From NCBI RefSeq assembly GCF_007565055.1, contig NC_044553.1, positions 128,096,241 through 128,160,240 on the forward strand: 64,000 nt of DNA, written 5' to 3'. The stretch comes from Rhinopithecus roxellana. Lineage: Eukaryota; Chordata; Mammalia; Primates; Cercopithecidae. Of this stretch, positions 52,126-64,000 are shown piece by piece. Each line of letters starts with the position of its first letter. Position 1 is the stretch's first letter. A program made the position numbers and the translations under genes. The notes under the pieces are model-generated. The model ran no database searches. It saw only the letters and a program-made list of their open reading frames with translations, and was not told the DNA's origin.

Positions 52126-54835
52126 AATGGAAAATTTTCTTGTGGTAAGTGTAGATTCACATGCAGCTATAAAAAGAATATAGAAAACCCTTTGTACGCT
52201 GCTAAATTTCCCCAGTGACAACATTCTGCAAAATTATAATTTCACAATCAGGATATTAACATTGATGTAATCCATCATCTTATTCAGATTTCCCCAGTTT
52301 TACTGATACTCATTTGTGTGGGCATGTGTGTGTGTGTGTTTATTAGGCTGCACACAAATTTCTCACCTGTGTTGGTTTGTGTATCCACTGCAAAAGTACA
52401 TACACCAAACAGGTCCCACACCACAAAGACCCCTTTTGTGGTTGCCCTCTTATAAATACACCCACTTCCTTCCCCCAGCTCCCTGGCAACCACAATTGTT
52501 TCTTCATTTCTAAAATGTTTTCATTTAAAAGAATGTTATATTCTTGAAAAATACAGTATGCAACCTTTTGGGAGTGGCCTTTCTTCATAAAGCATAATTC
52601 CCTGGAGATTCATCCAAGGTGTTGCATGTATCAATAGTTTGTTCCGTATTTCCAAGTAGGATTCCATGGCATTCTTATAGAACACCTTGTTTATCAATGT
52701 ACTTTTTGGAGGTCATGTGGGCTGATTCTAGTTTTAGGTGACTACAGATAAAGTTACTTTCATCTACAGGTTTTAGTATGAATACGATTTTCATTTTTCT
52801 GGGATAAATTCCAAGGAGTGCAATGGCTGGCTCACATGGTAATTGCATGTTTAGCTTTATAAGAAACTGACAAACAATTTTTCAGATGGGTTGTATTATT
52901 TATACTCCCACCAGCAACGTGTGTGTGTATCCTTGCCAGCATTTGGTGGCGTTAGTGATTTTTCCCTTTTAGCCATTCCTACATATATGCAGTGATTTCT
53001 CATTGTGGTTTTAATTTTCATTTTGTTGATGCCCAATGAGTTAAACATCTTTTCATCTTATTTGCCACTTGTACTATATGCTCTTTGGTGAAAATTATCT
53101 TCATGACTTTTGCCCATTTTCTAATTACATTGATTGAGTTTTAAGAGCTGAGTTTAAAGAGCTCTTTGTATGTTCTAGATACTAATCCTTTGTCAAACAT
53201 GTGGTTTGCAAATATTTTCTCTCAGTGTGTAGCTTGTCTTTACATCCTTTTCACATGGGGGTTGATAGAGCAAAATATTCCATTTAAATGAGGTAGGATT
53301 GATTTTTCCTTTTGCAGATAATATTATTATGTCAAGTCTGGGAACTCAACCTGGTGACAGATCCCAAAGATCTTATGCTGTATTTGTTTTCTAAAACTTT
53401 TATGGATTTACATTTTAAATTTAAGTTTATGGTTCATTTGAGTGAATTTTTGTATAAGATGTGAAGTTTAGGTTGAGGTTCCTTTTTTGCCTGTAGGTGT
53501 CCCATTGATCCAGGGCCATTGGTTGAAAGGTTGTACTTCCTTCATTGAATTGCTTTTGTTCCTTTGTCAAAAATCAACTAAGTATACACAGGTATTATGT
53601 GTCAATTATAAATAAAACTTTTAAAAAACCAATCAAGGCCAGGCACAATGGGATGCATCTGCAATCTCAGCAATTTGGTAGACTGAGGCAGGAGGAATGC
53701 TTGAGTCCAGGAGTTTGAGATCAGCCTGAGCAACACAGCAAGAATCTGAGAACCCGTCTCTACAAAAAAAAAAAATAAATAAATAAAAAATAAAGAAAAA
53801 TGGCCAGGCATGGTGGTGTGTGCCTGTAGTCTCAGCTACTCAGGAGGCTGAGGTTGGAGGATCACTTGAGCCCTGGAGTTCTAGCTTGCAGTGAGCTATG
53901 ATTGCATCACTGCACTCCAGGCTGGGTGGCAGAGCAAGACTCCATCTCTTAAAAACAATCAGTGGAGCTTACTTTTGTGGGTCTATTCCTGAGTTTGCTG
54001 TCTTATTCCATTGTTCTATGTGTCTGTGTGTCTATCCACATCCACACTATCATGAGCAGTGTAGATTTATAGTGAGCTTTAACACAAGGTAGAGCAATTC
54101 CTCTTGCTTTTTTCTCTCTGTTCAACATTGTTTTAGCTATTCTAGGATCTGCTCTTTTCATATACATATTAGAATAGCTGGTCTATATCTATAAATAACT
54201 TGTATAGGACTTTGATGGATATTTATGTGAAAACTATAGATGAATTTCGTGAGAATTGACCTCTTAATATGTTGTCTTTCAGCCTATGAACACAGTGTTT
54301 TTATATTTATTTAAGTCTTTGATTTCTTTCATCAGCATTTTATGATTTTCATCATACAGATCTGTACATGCTTTGTTACGTGCATATCTAAGTATATCAT
54401 TTAATTTGAAGTGATGGTGAGTGGTATTGTGTTTTCAATTTTGGTTTCTGTATGTTCCCTGCTATTATATAGATATGTGATTGACTTTTGTGTGTTGATC
54501 TTGTGTCCTGTGATGTGCTTGAAATATTTAAAAGGGAGTTTTTTTTTTTTTGTATATTTCTGGAGATTTTCTATGTACACCACTATATCATTTGAAATAA
54601 GGACAGTTTTATATCTTCCTTTTCAATCTGTATGCCTTCGATTTCTTTTTCTTGCCTTATTACACTGGTTAGATCTTCCAGTACTTTGTTGAATAAAAGT
54701 GATGAGAGTAGGTATCTTTGCCTTATTCCCAATCTAGGTGAAAAATATTCAGTCTTTCACCATTAAGTATGACATACACCATAGTTTTTTGTAACTCTTC
54801 TTTGTCAAGTTGAGGTAATTCCTCTTTGTTGATTT
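52126..54835 (-). mobile_element. Old L1 (L1M type), 3' half, split by an Alu
   Basis: Minus-strand L1 text: 3' UTR at about 52126-52480, then ORF2 from 52500 (TCTTCATAAAGCATAATTCC), through GATTCCATGGCATTCTTATA, TTTTGCCCATTTTCTAATTA and CCTTTGTCAAAAATCAACT to the reverse-transcriptase region near 54500-54700. It is highly diverged, with no long open frame, and interrupted by the Alu at 53636-53955. Confidence 0.8.
53636..53955 (+). mobile_element. AluJ-like
   Basis: Old Alu: GGCCAGGCACAATGGGATGC, AGTTTGAGATCAGCCTGAGC, an expanded central A/T linker with AAAT units, and a second monomer ending CTCCATCTCTTAAAAAC. Inserted into the antisense L1. Confidence 0.9.
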
Positions 54836-55039
54836 ACTGACCCCTGACATAAGTGATGCTTCTGGGGTCTTGGCATGTTCTTTTTCTTCTCCTAGGTAGT
54901 GTTACACAGTGCTACACAAATTGTTGAACTCTGTACTAAGTCACCAATTGTGTATTTATATTTTCTGAACTTTTATGTATGTGTGTCATATGCCAATATA
55001 TATTTTTAAATGGCTGATAATTTTCCAGAATCAAATTTA
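54836..55039. other. Unassigned sequence
   Basis: Nothing recognised in ~200 bp between two L1 remnants. Confidence 0.4.
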
Positions 55040-55450
55040 ACAAAAAGTATGCAAAGAATTCTAAAATCTACCAAAGAGAAAAAAAAAAATGGATAACCTA
55101 CAAAGTTGCAAGAATTAGTCTCTCATGAAAAACAGGGAACCAAAGAAGATAATGAAAGACTATTTTTAAAATGCTGGAAGAAAAGTCCTTTTAAGCTGGA
55201 ATTCTATATTCAGTAAAATTGCATTCAAATGTAAGAGCAAATGATGACTTTTAGATCATCAAGAATTCAGAATTTTTATCCTGACACACTCCTCTGTGAA
55301 AATGAGGAGGAATTATATTTCAACAAGAAAAAATAACATGAGGAAGAAACAGAACAGAAACAAATAATGAACAATGACATTAGTGAAAGATATTTTTCCT
55401 TAAATGAGTTGCTTTTCAGCTTTGTGATCTAAATCTGGCAATAAAATGCC
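55040..55450 (+). mobile_element. HAL1/L1 ORF1-like remnant
   Basis: AAAATGCTGGAAGAAAAGTC, AGCTGGAATTCTATATTCAG and TAAAATTGCATTCAAATGTA resemble the ORF1 3' region of HAL1/old L1 (consensus AAGTGCTGAAAGAAAA...AGAATTCTATATCCAGCAAAA). It is strongly decayed. Confidence 0.6.
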
Positions 55451-56456
55451 AGATTATAACATGGTGGAGGCAGAGGTAGGGGCGTGATTTCATACTGAGA
55501 CTATTACCTTGTGTGGAAGGATACGGACATTGATTAATTGTTTATTTTTTCAAATACATATGCTAACAAATTATAGGCAACACTAAGGAAAGAAAGACAA
55601 TGTATAACCTTCAATCAGTAGTTCAAAACTGAATAAGCAATTACGAAAAATAAAATAAGTAATGAATTGAAGTTTTTTATTTAATTCTAAAATGTACTGC
55701 TTTGTGCATATTTCTGTTTCCTTTCAAAGGATCCAATTATATGAAAACAGCACCTGCCACTGAAACTACTTCACAAGCAATAATTTTCATTATTTTGAAT
55801 GCAACAGCGAAATTCTTACCTGTTATCTGATTTGCATTTATGGAAATAGCTCTCAAAAGATTCAGAATGAATTTCTGAATAAGGTCTCTTTCACAAGTGA
55901 AAACTCAAATTAACAGGAACTCTACTAAAACCACTAAAGTTTCAATTTCAGAAATCAAAGAAGAGATCCTTTTGGCTCTTTGCTTTCTCCTGCATTGGTG
56001 CTGAAGTCAAAGGAAAAAGACTGCAGAGTAAGCTGAACAGGAGCTATTCAAACTGTCTAATGGCAGTGATAATGAATGGCCTACCCTGTTATCTTACAAA
56101 GCTGGTATGGAAAGCAAGTCATATTAATAGCCATATTAACAAAGTCTAAATGAAAATTTAAATATATTATCATTTGCTTTATATATATGTTCTTACCTGC
56201 CAGAGGAATAAAAATTATGAGAATATAGGACTTCTTAAAGGAGCTATAATTTTTTTATAAATATTGAGAAAAATTGGGGAAACTTAAATATGCAACCACA
56301 AATGGTATGTTAAATGCATTTATACAAGATAAACACTTAATGGGATTATTTGGATATATACATTTTTTTAACAGCAAAATGTTTTTATAATGTAATCAGT
56401 GAAAATAATCACTTTACCAAACAAGATACGTAGAAGAATTCCATTCTAAAAAATAT
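55451..56456. other. Unassigned AT-rich sequence
   Basis: No gene or named repeat recognised in ~1 kb. Confidence 0.45.
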
Positions 56457-56464
56457 GTATTTTA

Positions 56465-56629
56465 CAAAAAATTAGCTGGGTGTGGTGGCAGGCTTCTGCA
56501 GTCCCAGCTACTAAGGAGGCTGAGGTAGGAGAATGGCATGAACCTGGGAGGCGGAGCTTGCAGTGAGCCGAGATCACGCCACTGCACTCCAGCCTGGGCA
56601 ACAGAGACTCCATCTCAAAAAAAAAAAAA
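56465..56629 (+). mobile_element. 5'-truncated Alu (right monomer)
   Basis: Only the second half of an Alu, from AATTAGCTGGGTGTGGTGGC to CTCCATCTCAAAA plus A-tail. The 8-bp duplication GTATTTTA (56457-56464 and 56630-56637) shows it was inserted in truncated form. Confidence 0.9.
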
Positions 56630-56637
56630 GTATTTTA

Positions 56638-57639
56638 ATACAAAAGTATATTTATATCTATATCCATATCTATATGTACAGAGGGACAGGAGGCCCTGAA
56701 GCATGAACATAAATGCATGCAAATGATGCTACATTTTTGGTGTTGCATTTTTTAATTTTTGATTTTCCTAATTTTCTAATCCAATTAAGACATATTGCCT
56801 GTGTACCCAAAAACAAAGGAAGGAGGGTATCCACTAAAAGAATAGTAAGAAAGACCATGGCAACTATCTCTATGCCATCTCTCTTCAAAATCCCAAACAA
56901 ACAAAAATCGAATAACACATAATTATACAGATCAATAAGAAAAAGAAATGCAACTAAAAAAATTCCACAAAAATCGTAACTAGAAGGTTGGGAACACTAA
57001 AAACTCTAAAGTACTTGTAAGCCAAACATAGACACCAAAGTCAGCAAGCTGTAGCTTCCACTTGTAGACATTTGGGGCAAACAGGAGGAATCTGATTAAA
57101 CTCTGTGGAGGAGACAGAAAACAAAAGAGAGCCTAAAACGAACAGAAATCACAGCCTGAAGGGTAGTCCTAGATCAGAGAATTGATTTCAGGGAGGAGAT
57201 TTAAAAGTCCATGGGGTCTGAGATAATAGTCCCAAACATGCATGCATTGCTACTGGAGGCAGGAAGTGGATAAAAATGTTGAAAAGGAAGATGAGCCCTG
57301 TGGGTACTGGGTGGTAAAGAAGAACAGTTTAAGAATGCAACAGACAAAAGAAAAAATAGAAAGGACTCATAGTCCATTCCTTCCTGTGCAGGCAAGAATT
57401 AACTCAACAGACCTAGGTTGTTCAAACCTTGCACATTCTCACTGGACCCCCACCCAAAAAAACAAAACAAAACAAAAACAATCCCTGTTTTAAGAACTGG
57501 CCCTTGGCTATATCCTTGCAGATGAGCTCTGAGCCCTAGGAATATTTGGCCTAATAAGAGTGATTTGGTATGCCTGAGGCCTTGTGCCACACTGTGTAGT
57601 TTGATCAGGTATTTTATGCTAATAACTGTGGCTTTTGGC
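56638..57639. other. Unassigned sequence
   Basis: A TATATC-rich patch is at 56645-56680. Otherwise no gene or named repeat is recognised. Confidence 0.45.
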
Positions 57640-57955
57640 GATTGCCTGTTTTGCTCTGGGGGGCTGGAGTCTGGGTAGCAGAGATATGTAATGCAGTTGC
57701 TGCATGGCTACATGACTAACCTCCAGTAACAACCCCGAACTCAAGGCTCAGGTGAAGTTCCCTGGCCAGTACACTTTGTACAGGTTGTCACCCATCGTTG
57801 CTGGAATAGTTAGCTGCATCAGCATGCCTTTACTGGAAAGGACACCTGGAAGGTTGCACTCGATTTCTCTTGGACTTTCCCCAAGCATCTTTTCCCTGTG
57901 TTAATTTTAAACTATAATTTTGCTTTATTAAACTGTAACAAACATGTAGCTAGAC
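57640..57955 (+). mobile_element. Possible LTR end
   Basis: The end CGATTTCTCTTGGACTTTCC, CCAAGCATCTTTTCCCTGTG and GCTTTATTAAACTGTAACAA resembles the 3' part of an old LTR with a polyadenylation signal-like ATTAAA. Family not identified. Confidence 0.35.
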
Positions 57956-57959
57956 TAAG

Positions 57960-60955
57960 AAGAGAGAAGATGATAAATAAATGAAATCAGAAATAAAAGA
58001 GAAGACAATATAACTGATACCACAGAAATTTAAAGGATCATAAGGAATGACTAAGAACAATTACATGCCAAAAAATAGATAACATAGAAGAAAGAAATAC
58101 ATTTCTGAATGCATACAAGCACCAAGACTGAAAGAAGTAGAAAATCTGAACAGAACAATAATGGGTAAAAGATTGAATCAACAATAAAAAGTCGCCAATT
58201 AAAAAATCGCCCCAGACCTGATGAGTTTACTGCTGAATTCTACCAAACATTTAAGGAAGAACTAATACCAATCTTTCTCAAACGCTTCCAAAAAATCAAA
58301 GAGGGAATAATTTCAAACTCTTTTTACAAGACCAGCATTACCCTGATATCAAAGCCAGAAAAGAGCATTACAAAAAAAGAAAATTATAGACCAATATCCT
58401 TGATGAATGTAGATGCAAATATCCTCAACAACAAAATGCCAGCAAACTGAATTCAACAACACATTAAAAAGATCATTCACCGTGATCAAGTGGGTTCATC
58501 CTAAGGATGCAAGGATGATTCAACATATGCAAATCAATAAGCATAATATATCATATTAATAAAATCCAGGACAAAAAACATATGATCATCTCATTAGATG
58601 CAGAAGAAGCATTTGACAAATGTCAACATCCTTTCAGGATAAGTACTTTCAACAAATTAGGAGTAGAAGGAATGTGCTTCAACATAATAAAGGCCATATA
58701 TGATAAACCAACAGCTGACATTATATTCAATGGTAAAAAGTTGGTACCCTTTAAGATACAGAATAAGAGGATGCCTACTTTCATGACTTTTATTCAACAT
58801 AGCATTAGAAGTTTTTGGCAGAGCAATTAGGCGAGAAAAAGAAATAAAAGGCATCCAAATAGAAAAGGAAGAAGTGAAATTATCATGGCTGACACCTAAT
58901 CTTTTATTTAGAGACCCCTGAAGAATTCCCCAAAAAACTGTTACTACTAATAAAAAATACAATGAAGTTGCAGGATATAAATTCAACACATAAAAATCAG
59001 TAATGTTTCTATATACTAAACACAAATGATCTGAAAAGATAATAAAGAGAACAATCCCATTTACAATAGCTGCAAATAAAATAGTTGTGAATAAATTTAA
59101 CCAAGAAGGTGAAAGACCAATACATTGAAAAGTATAGAACAGTAATTGAAGACATTGAAGAAGACACAAATAAATGGAAAGTATTCCACGTTCATGTACT
59201 GGAAGAATTAATATTGGTAAATTATCCATAGTATCCAAAGTAATTTACAGAGTTAATGCAATCTCCATGAAAATTACGATGAACTTTTCATAGAAATAAA
59301 AAAATCCTATAATCCATATGGAACAGCAAAAACCCTGACTAGCCAAGATAATCTTGAGCAAAAAGAACAAAGCTGGAGGTATCATACTACCTTATTTAAA
59401 ATTGTATTACAGAGTGATTGTAATTGAAAGAACATGATACTAGCATAAAAATAGACACATCAACCAATGGAACAGAATAGAGAGCCCAGAAATGAACCCA
59501 CACTTGTCAAGTCAATTGATTTTCAACAAAGGTGCCAAGAATATGTGATAGAAAAAGAACAGTCTCTTCAATAAATGGTATTGGGGAAAACTGCATATCT
59601 ATACGCAGAAGAATGAAATTGGATCCTTATCTCATACCCTATATTTGAATAACTCAAAATGTATTAAAGACTTAACATAAATATCTGAAACTGTAAAACT
59701 ACTAGAAGAAAACATGAGGGAAAAGGTATACAACATTGTTCTGAGCAATGAGTTTTTAGATTTGACCTCAAAAGTACAAGTAGCAAAAGCAAAAAATAGA
59801 CAAATGAAATTACATCAAAACAAAACGATTCTGTACAACAACAAAAATAACAGAATGAAGAGACCATCTATGAATTTGAAGAAAATATTTGCAAGTCATA
59901 TAGCTAATAAAAAATCCAAACATATAAAGAATGCAAACAACTGTATAGAAATAAAGAAAACCCAACTTAAAAAGGGGGCAAGTGATCTGAATAGACATTT
60001 CCCAAAAGAAGGCATCTAAATGGCCAACAGATATATGAAAAATGCTCAACATCATTAATAATTAAGGAAATACAAATTCAAACCACAATGAGACATTTCC
60101 TTACACTTGTAGGAATGGCTACTATCCAAAAGACAAAAGATAAGGAATGTTGACAACAAATGGGGAAGAGGGAGCTCCTGGACACTGTTGATAGAATATA
60201 AATTAGTACAGCCATTACTGAAAACAGTAGGGAGGCTCCTCAAAAAAATAAAACTAGAACTACTATATGATCCAGCAATCCCATTTTTGGGTGTTGATCC
60301 AGAAGATTGGAAATCAGTATGTTGAAGGTATTTCTGCATTCCCATTTTCATTGTAGCATTATCCAAAATGGCTAAGTTATGGAATCAACCTCTGTCTATC
60401 CCCAGGTGAACGGATAAAAACAAGGTGGTATATATACATAATGGAATACTATTCACCCTTAAAAAAGAAATAAATTATGTCATTTGCAACAACACAGATG
60501 GAACTGGAGAACATTATGCTAAGGGAAATAAGCCAGACACAGAAAGACAAATACCCAATGCTTTCACTTACATGTGGAGTCTACAACAATCAACCTCACA
60601 CAAGCAGAGAGTAGAATGGTTGTCACCCGAGGCCAGGGATAGCAGAAACAGGGAGATATTGGTCAAAGGGTACAAAACTTCAGTTAGAAAAGAGAAATAA
60701 CTGATTTTTGTTGAGATTTATTGTGTAGTGTGGTAAATGTAGCTAATAATAGTGTATCCTACCTTACAAAATTGCTAAGAGAATACATTTCAAAAGTTCT
60801 TACTGCAAACAATGGTAAGTATTTGAGGTGATAGATATGTTAATTAGCTTAGTTCAATTATTCCACATTATAGTCATGAATCATAACATCACTTTGTACT
60901 TCATAAATATACACAACCATAATTTGTCAATTTTCAATTTCAGAAAATGAGGAGT
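57960..60955 (+). mobile_element. 5'-truncated older L1 (L1PB/L1MA-like)
   Basis: Plus-strand L1 from within ORF2 through a 3' UTR (AGAATGGTTGTCACCCGAGG, GGGAGATATTGGTCAAAGGG, GATAGATATGTTAATTAGCT, ACTTCATAAATATACACAAC). About 3 kb long. The decay level suggests an older primate or eutherian-age L1. Confidence 0.85.
58000..60480 (+). pseudogene. L1 ORF2 remnant (reverse transcriptase part)
   Basis: Readable pieces include MIISLDAEEAFDKCQHPF at 58582 (the IIS-DAEKAFD reverse-transcriptase motif) and AIYDKPTADIIFNGKKL. The FADD catalytic region near 58890 is out of frame or mutated. Many stops and frameshifts; the endonuclease part is missing. No product is expected. Confidence 0.85.
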
Positions 60956-61079
60956 AAAAAGTATCAGAGACAAAAGAGTTGAAATAGAAAATGGGTACAG
61001 GAGCTCCTGCCTTCTTATAATTGCAGTCCCTGAATATCAAAAACAAAAAGATAGAATAGAACCAGTACTTAAAACTATA
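60956..61079. other. Unassigned sequence
   Basis: Short stretch between two retroelement remnants, nothing recognised. Confidence 0.4.
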
Positions 61080-61545
61080 ATCCAAGGCCATTTTTAGAAA
61101 GAAGAAAGAAGCCTGGAGTCAACATACTGAAAAGAGCTTCAAGGTACATGGAAAAACTAACTCAGACGATTAACTGTAAGACATATTTTAAAATGTTCAG
61201 ACTTTAAAATGAAGAAGAAAAGAAATCTCAGGGCCTCCAGGAAAAAGACCAAATAACCTACAAAGATAGAAGAGGCAGGAGGAGCCAGACGTTCCAAAAG
61301 CAACATACAACTCTAGGCAATAAAGGTGAAGCATGTTTAAGACACCCCAGAAAATAAAGTGTGAACAAAGGATTTATATCCAGTCAAGCTTTCTTTTAAA
61401 CAGCAAGGCTATAGAAGAAAGGTTTTAAATAGGTAGGCGCTCAGAGAATACTGAACTCATGAACCCTTCTCCAAGGAGCAGAGTTCATCCAGCCAAAGCA
61501 TGGCTGGAGAAACTTTGTCAAAAGGACTGTTCACTATGAGATGTT
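61080..61545 (+). mobile_element. HAL1-like remnant
   Basis: GGATTTATATCCAGTCAAGC, TTTCTTTTAAACAGCAAGGC and AGAGAATACTGAACTCATGA then CCCTTCT resemble the 3' region of HAL1 (consensus has TATATCCAGCAAAACTGTCC...GGAATATTGTTCCCATGAGC). No intact frame. Confidence 0.6.
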
Positions 61546-62330
61546 TAAAGGGTGCTCTTTTCATCTTTGTACTTCCAACCCTGAGATTAGCACCTGGACA
61601 GGGTAGTTAATCCCACTTTTACTGTATAACGGAGGTTTTAAGAGGAAATAAAGAAATATGTAAACCCTTTCCTATGTGGGATTTTACTAGGCTTAGCTGT
61701 GGGGTGTGATAAGAACTCGCTATTGGAGAAATACATAAAAGAGGAAGACAGGAAATGAATTGACAGGAAACTAACCTAACCATGGAGCCAACAGCAACAG
61801 TAAGCAGTGTAGGGGGCCAGCAATGCCGGGTCCAAGTCGGTACCAAGATTCCTTGGCAGCTAAAATATCAGGAGAAAGAAGAAGCCGATTCAGGCAACAA
61901 TTGGTCCACGTTCTTAAAGGCAAAGTCGGCTGCAGCTGAGTAGCTGCTGCTGCTTCAAATGCGCAGGGGCTTTCCCCTTTGCCAGAGAGCCCACTACTCC
62001 CTACTGCATCCCTAATATAAGGCTGCACGCCAGCTCGTGTGTCACTCTTCTTTCCCAGTTCTTCCGACGCTTCTCTAATGTGAGTTCTCTCCCTGGCACC
62101 TGTATGCGCTTGAAGAGAGCTCAAAACCCTTATTACAATGAAGAAGGTTCCATTTGTACAGAGCTAGGAACCAGCTTACTCTTACATCAGTGTGCCGAGG
62201 TTTCATGTGGCCTTTAAAGCAGTGATATGGTGTGTAACTGAAGTCAAAGACTCAACACATTCTCAAAGAGAATTAAAGAGATTAAACTTTAGTTCTATTA
62301 TCTTTCTGGGAATTGTAAAGCAGTTCATTC

Positions 62331-62333
<3 letters not shown>
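61546..62333. other. Unassigned, GC-moderate block at 61760-62140
   Basis: A minus-strand frame of 117 codons runs 62124-61771 but begins with TTG and has no recognisable domain. The composition (CTGCAGCCGACTTTGCC on the minus strand) could reflect an LTR or old exon, but no identity is claimed. Confidence 0.3.

Positions 62334-62371
<38 letters not shown>
62334..62371 (+). repeat. A38 homopolymer
   Basis: Thirty-eight uninterrupted A's. This length is typical of a young retroelement tail, but the ~160 bp upstream is not a recognisable L1, Alu or processed gene, and no target-site duplication was found. Confidence 0.9.
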
Positions 62372-62372
<1 letters not shown>

Positions 62373-62989
62373 AAAACTGATAAAGCATAGCTCTTGAAGT
62401 TCATCCAAAGCTTTTGACACTTCTAGTTCCCTTTTTAGAGGTATCACTATCATCAATATGATATGAATCCTTTCACACCGTTCTCTAAACATATGCACAC
62501 ACTCACATATGTATATAGAGTGTGTCTATATATATGTATATAATATGTATATATCCCCTCTGAAAAGATACAGTATAACATCCATACACATACATTTTAC
62601 TAACACAATGTTCAACAAAAACCTCATGAAAAAAAGAGAGTACATGCAGTTCAAAACACAGACAAAATTAAATAAAGTGTTTAGGGATATAAGCTTAGGC
62701 CGTAAAACAAAAAAGAACAAGAAAGTCATTACCAGAAAATCAGGATAGCAGTTAGCTTTTAGGAGAAATAGGTGAGGGGCTGGTGGGGGGTGGAGGAGTA
62801 ATTGGTAGTAAACACTGGTGGTTTCCAGGTTGGTGGCAATATTCTATGCCATGATCTGGGAAGTGTTCCCACAGGTGTTGACTTTGTGATAATTAGTACA
62901 ATGTTAGTACAATGGCTACCTTTATTTTGAACACTTTATTGTGTATAGGATATACAAAGAGTCAAAGAATGGTGCAATTGTAAAGAGCC
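62372..62989. other. Unassigned; TA/TG-rich patch at 62500-62560
   Basis: A (TATA/TGTA)-rich stretch with ATATATATGTATATAATATG is present; otherwise nothing recognised. Confidence 0.45.
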
Positions 62990-64000
62990 CTGCTAACAAA
63001 AAGCAGCCAGGGGACACGCCTTCTCAGACAGGGCCTTCCCTACTGGCAGACTCTGGGCAGATGGCCAGGAAGTCCTGGGAAGGGGATCCTGTCACAAGTG
63101 CCCAGCCCAGGAAGCCTTGACTCCTGCCAGTGGCAGAATTAAGACTTCCCTCCCCCATGGAGAGACACCAGGTGGCCAGGAAGTGCTGGCACAGAAATTT
63201 CAGCCACAACAATCACCCAAGAGAGCCTCCGGAAAGCCTCTGTCTCCTGGCCTGAGACTCCACTCTCTCCCACAGAGGAACTGGGTAGTGAACAGCACTG
63301 CAGTGGGAATCCCACTGGAGCAAGTGGCCTGAGAAGTCATTTATTCCCTCAGGCCAGAGACTCCCTTCTTCTCCAGGAAGTCCTGCCTGGGAAGGGCTCT
63401 CTGTGACTTCAGGAAGCACCAGGGGAGCCCATGGGAGCCACAGCAGCACCACATAAACCAAGCCAACTGGAACAGCACTGGAAAGGCTTTGAAAACGTTG
63501 CTTTCACTGGAACCACGGCCCACAAAAATAGGCCGCGACCTCTGTGCTGAACAGTGAGACTGCCTGCCAATGAAGAAGCTAAGATAGCATCTATGGGACC
63601 TCTGTGCTGAACAGTGAGACTGCCTGCCAATGAAGAAGCTAAGATAGCATTTATGGTCTCAAAATATAAAATCTCAAATGCCAGGACACAATTAAAGATC
63701 ACTTGTCATGCCAAAAGCCAGGAAAGTCACAACCAGAATAAGAAGACAATCAGCTGATATCAGCAATAAGACGACTTAGAAGCTGGAATGATCTGGCAAG
63801 GAATTTAAAGTAGCCAACATAAAATGCTTCAATAAGCAATTACAAAATTATCTTGGGGCAAATTTTAAAAATAAGAATTTGTCAGCAGAGAAATAGAAGT
63901 CATAAAAAAGAACCAAGTGGAAATTATAGAACTGAAGAATTTAATAATGTTTTTAAAGCTGGCAGATGTGCTCAAAAGTAGACTGGAGATGACAGTACAT
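62990..64000 (+). mobile_element. 5' region of an ancient L1 (L1M type)
   Basis: From 63660 the text (CTCAAATGCCAGGACACAAT, TAAAGATCACTTGTCATGCC, AAGACAATCAGCTGATATCA, AGAAGCTGGAATGATCTGGC) follows the ORF1-proximal 5' region of L1ME/L1MC-type elements. The GC-rich 62990-63540 part is probably the matching 5' UTR (inference). It runs off the end of the window. Confidence 0.7.
63538..63657. repeat. 60-bp tandem duplication
   Basis: Two copies (63538-63597, 63598-63657) beginning ACCTCTGTGCTGAACAGTGA, differing at 63591/63651 (C/T) and at the last base. It lies in the ancient L1, but the copies are almost identical, so the duplication is recent. Confidence 0.96.

Noticed and set aside
61771..62124. 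117-codon minus-strand frame
   Set aside because: It starts at TTG; no domain, no splice sites recognised, no similarity to a known family.
1..64000. Human as the source
   Set aside because: The youngest Alus carry cercopithecid AluYR-type variants, and the young L1 ORF1 coiled coil differs from human L1PA1/2.

Overview
This is nuclear DNA from an Old World monkey (Cercopithecidae; macaque, baboon or a close relative). Several Alu families, L1 elements and endogenous-retrovirus LTRs make it a catarrhine primate. Two young AluY copies (22168-22473 and 28558-28851) carry the cercopithecid AluYR-type variants: CTAGCCGGGCGAGGTGGCGG in the first, and CGGATCTCAGCTCACTGCAAG plus a GGCTCAAGCCTG-type 5' end (read on the minus strand) in the second. 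These differ from the human AluY consensus. Genus and chromosome cannot be read from the sequence.

The window is gene-poor and is mostly layered retroelements. The only intact recognisable protein gene is ORF1 of a full-length young L1 (37822-44087, + strand). That element has a 15-bp perfect target-site duplication, a 5' UTR with a YY1 site, a 338-codon ORF1, and an ORF2 of the canonical total length. ORF2 is broken by one 1-bp deletion and one nonsense codon. The element ends in two A-tracts separated by about 79 bp of non-L1 sequence with its own AATAAA, which looks like a 3' transduction. No complete cellular gene is visible. One possible first coding exon, with a signal-peptide-like start and a strong splice donor, lies on the minus strand at 26122-26245.

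Layout. 1-3680: unassigned sequence. 3690-8350: MIR, old L1 3' end, and several LTR pieces in both orientations. 8360-16215: a polypyrimidine tract that is the degenerated tail of a near-full-length older L1 on the minus strand, with three Alus inserted in it. 16222-18765: a MaLR LTR, an old L1 3' end and Alus. 18766-21740: unassigned or weakly repeat-like. 21741-22650: an ERV1-like LTR split by a young AluY. 22874-22988: a perfect 27-bp inverted repeat. 24040-24515: L2. 25024-25279: a TSD-flanked retrocopy. 26122-26640: candidate exon and a CpG cluster. 27488-35095: Alus, MaLR LTRs and ERV LTRs. 35861-37806: an Alu/LTR mosaic and a 5'-inverted L1. 37822-44087: the full-length L1. 44098-51225: old L1, MIR, a MaLR LTR, three minisatellites, an inverted repeat pair, an Alu and a solo LTR. 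51821-54835: Alu and antisense old L1. 55040-61545: L1/HAL1 remnants and a decayed L1 ORF2. 62334-62371: an A38 tract. 62990-64000: 5' region of an old L1 with a 60-bp tandem duplication.

Apart from the L1 ORF1-ORF2 pair there is no operon-like or pathway logic. The interest lies in the history of insertions, inversions, transduction and local duplications, and in the one possible exon. No CRISPR array, tRNA, rRNA or other structured RNA gene was seen. Repeat family names come from recalled consensus sequences without a database search, so subfamily assignments are tentative.
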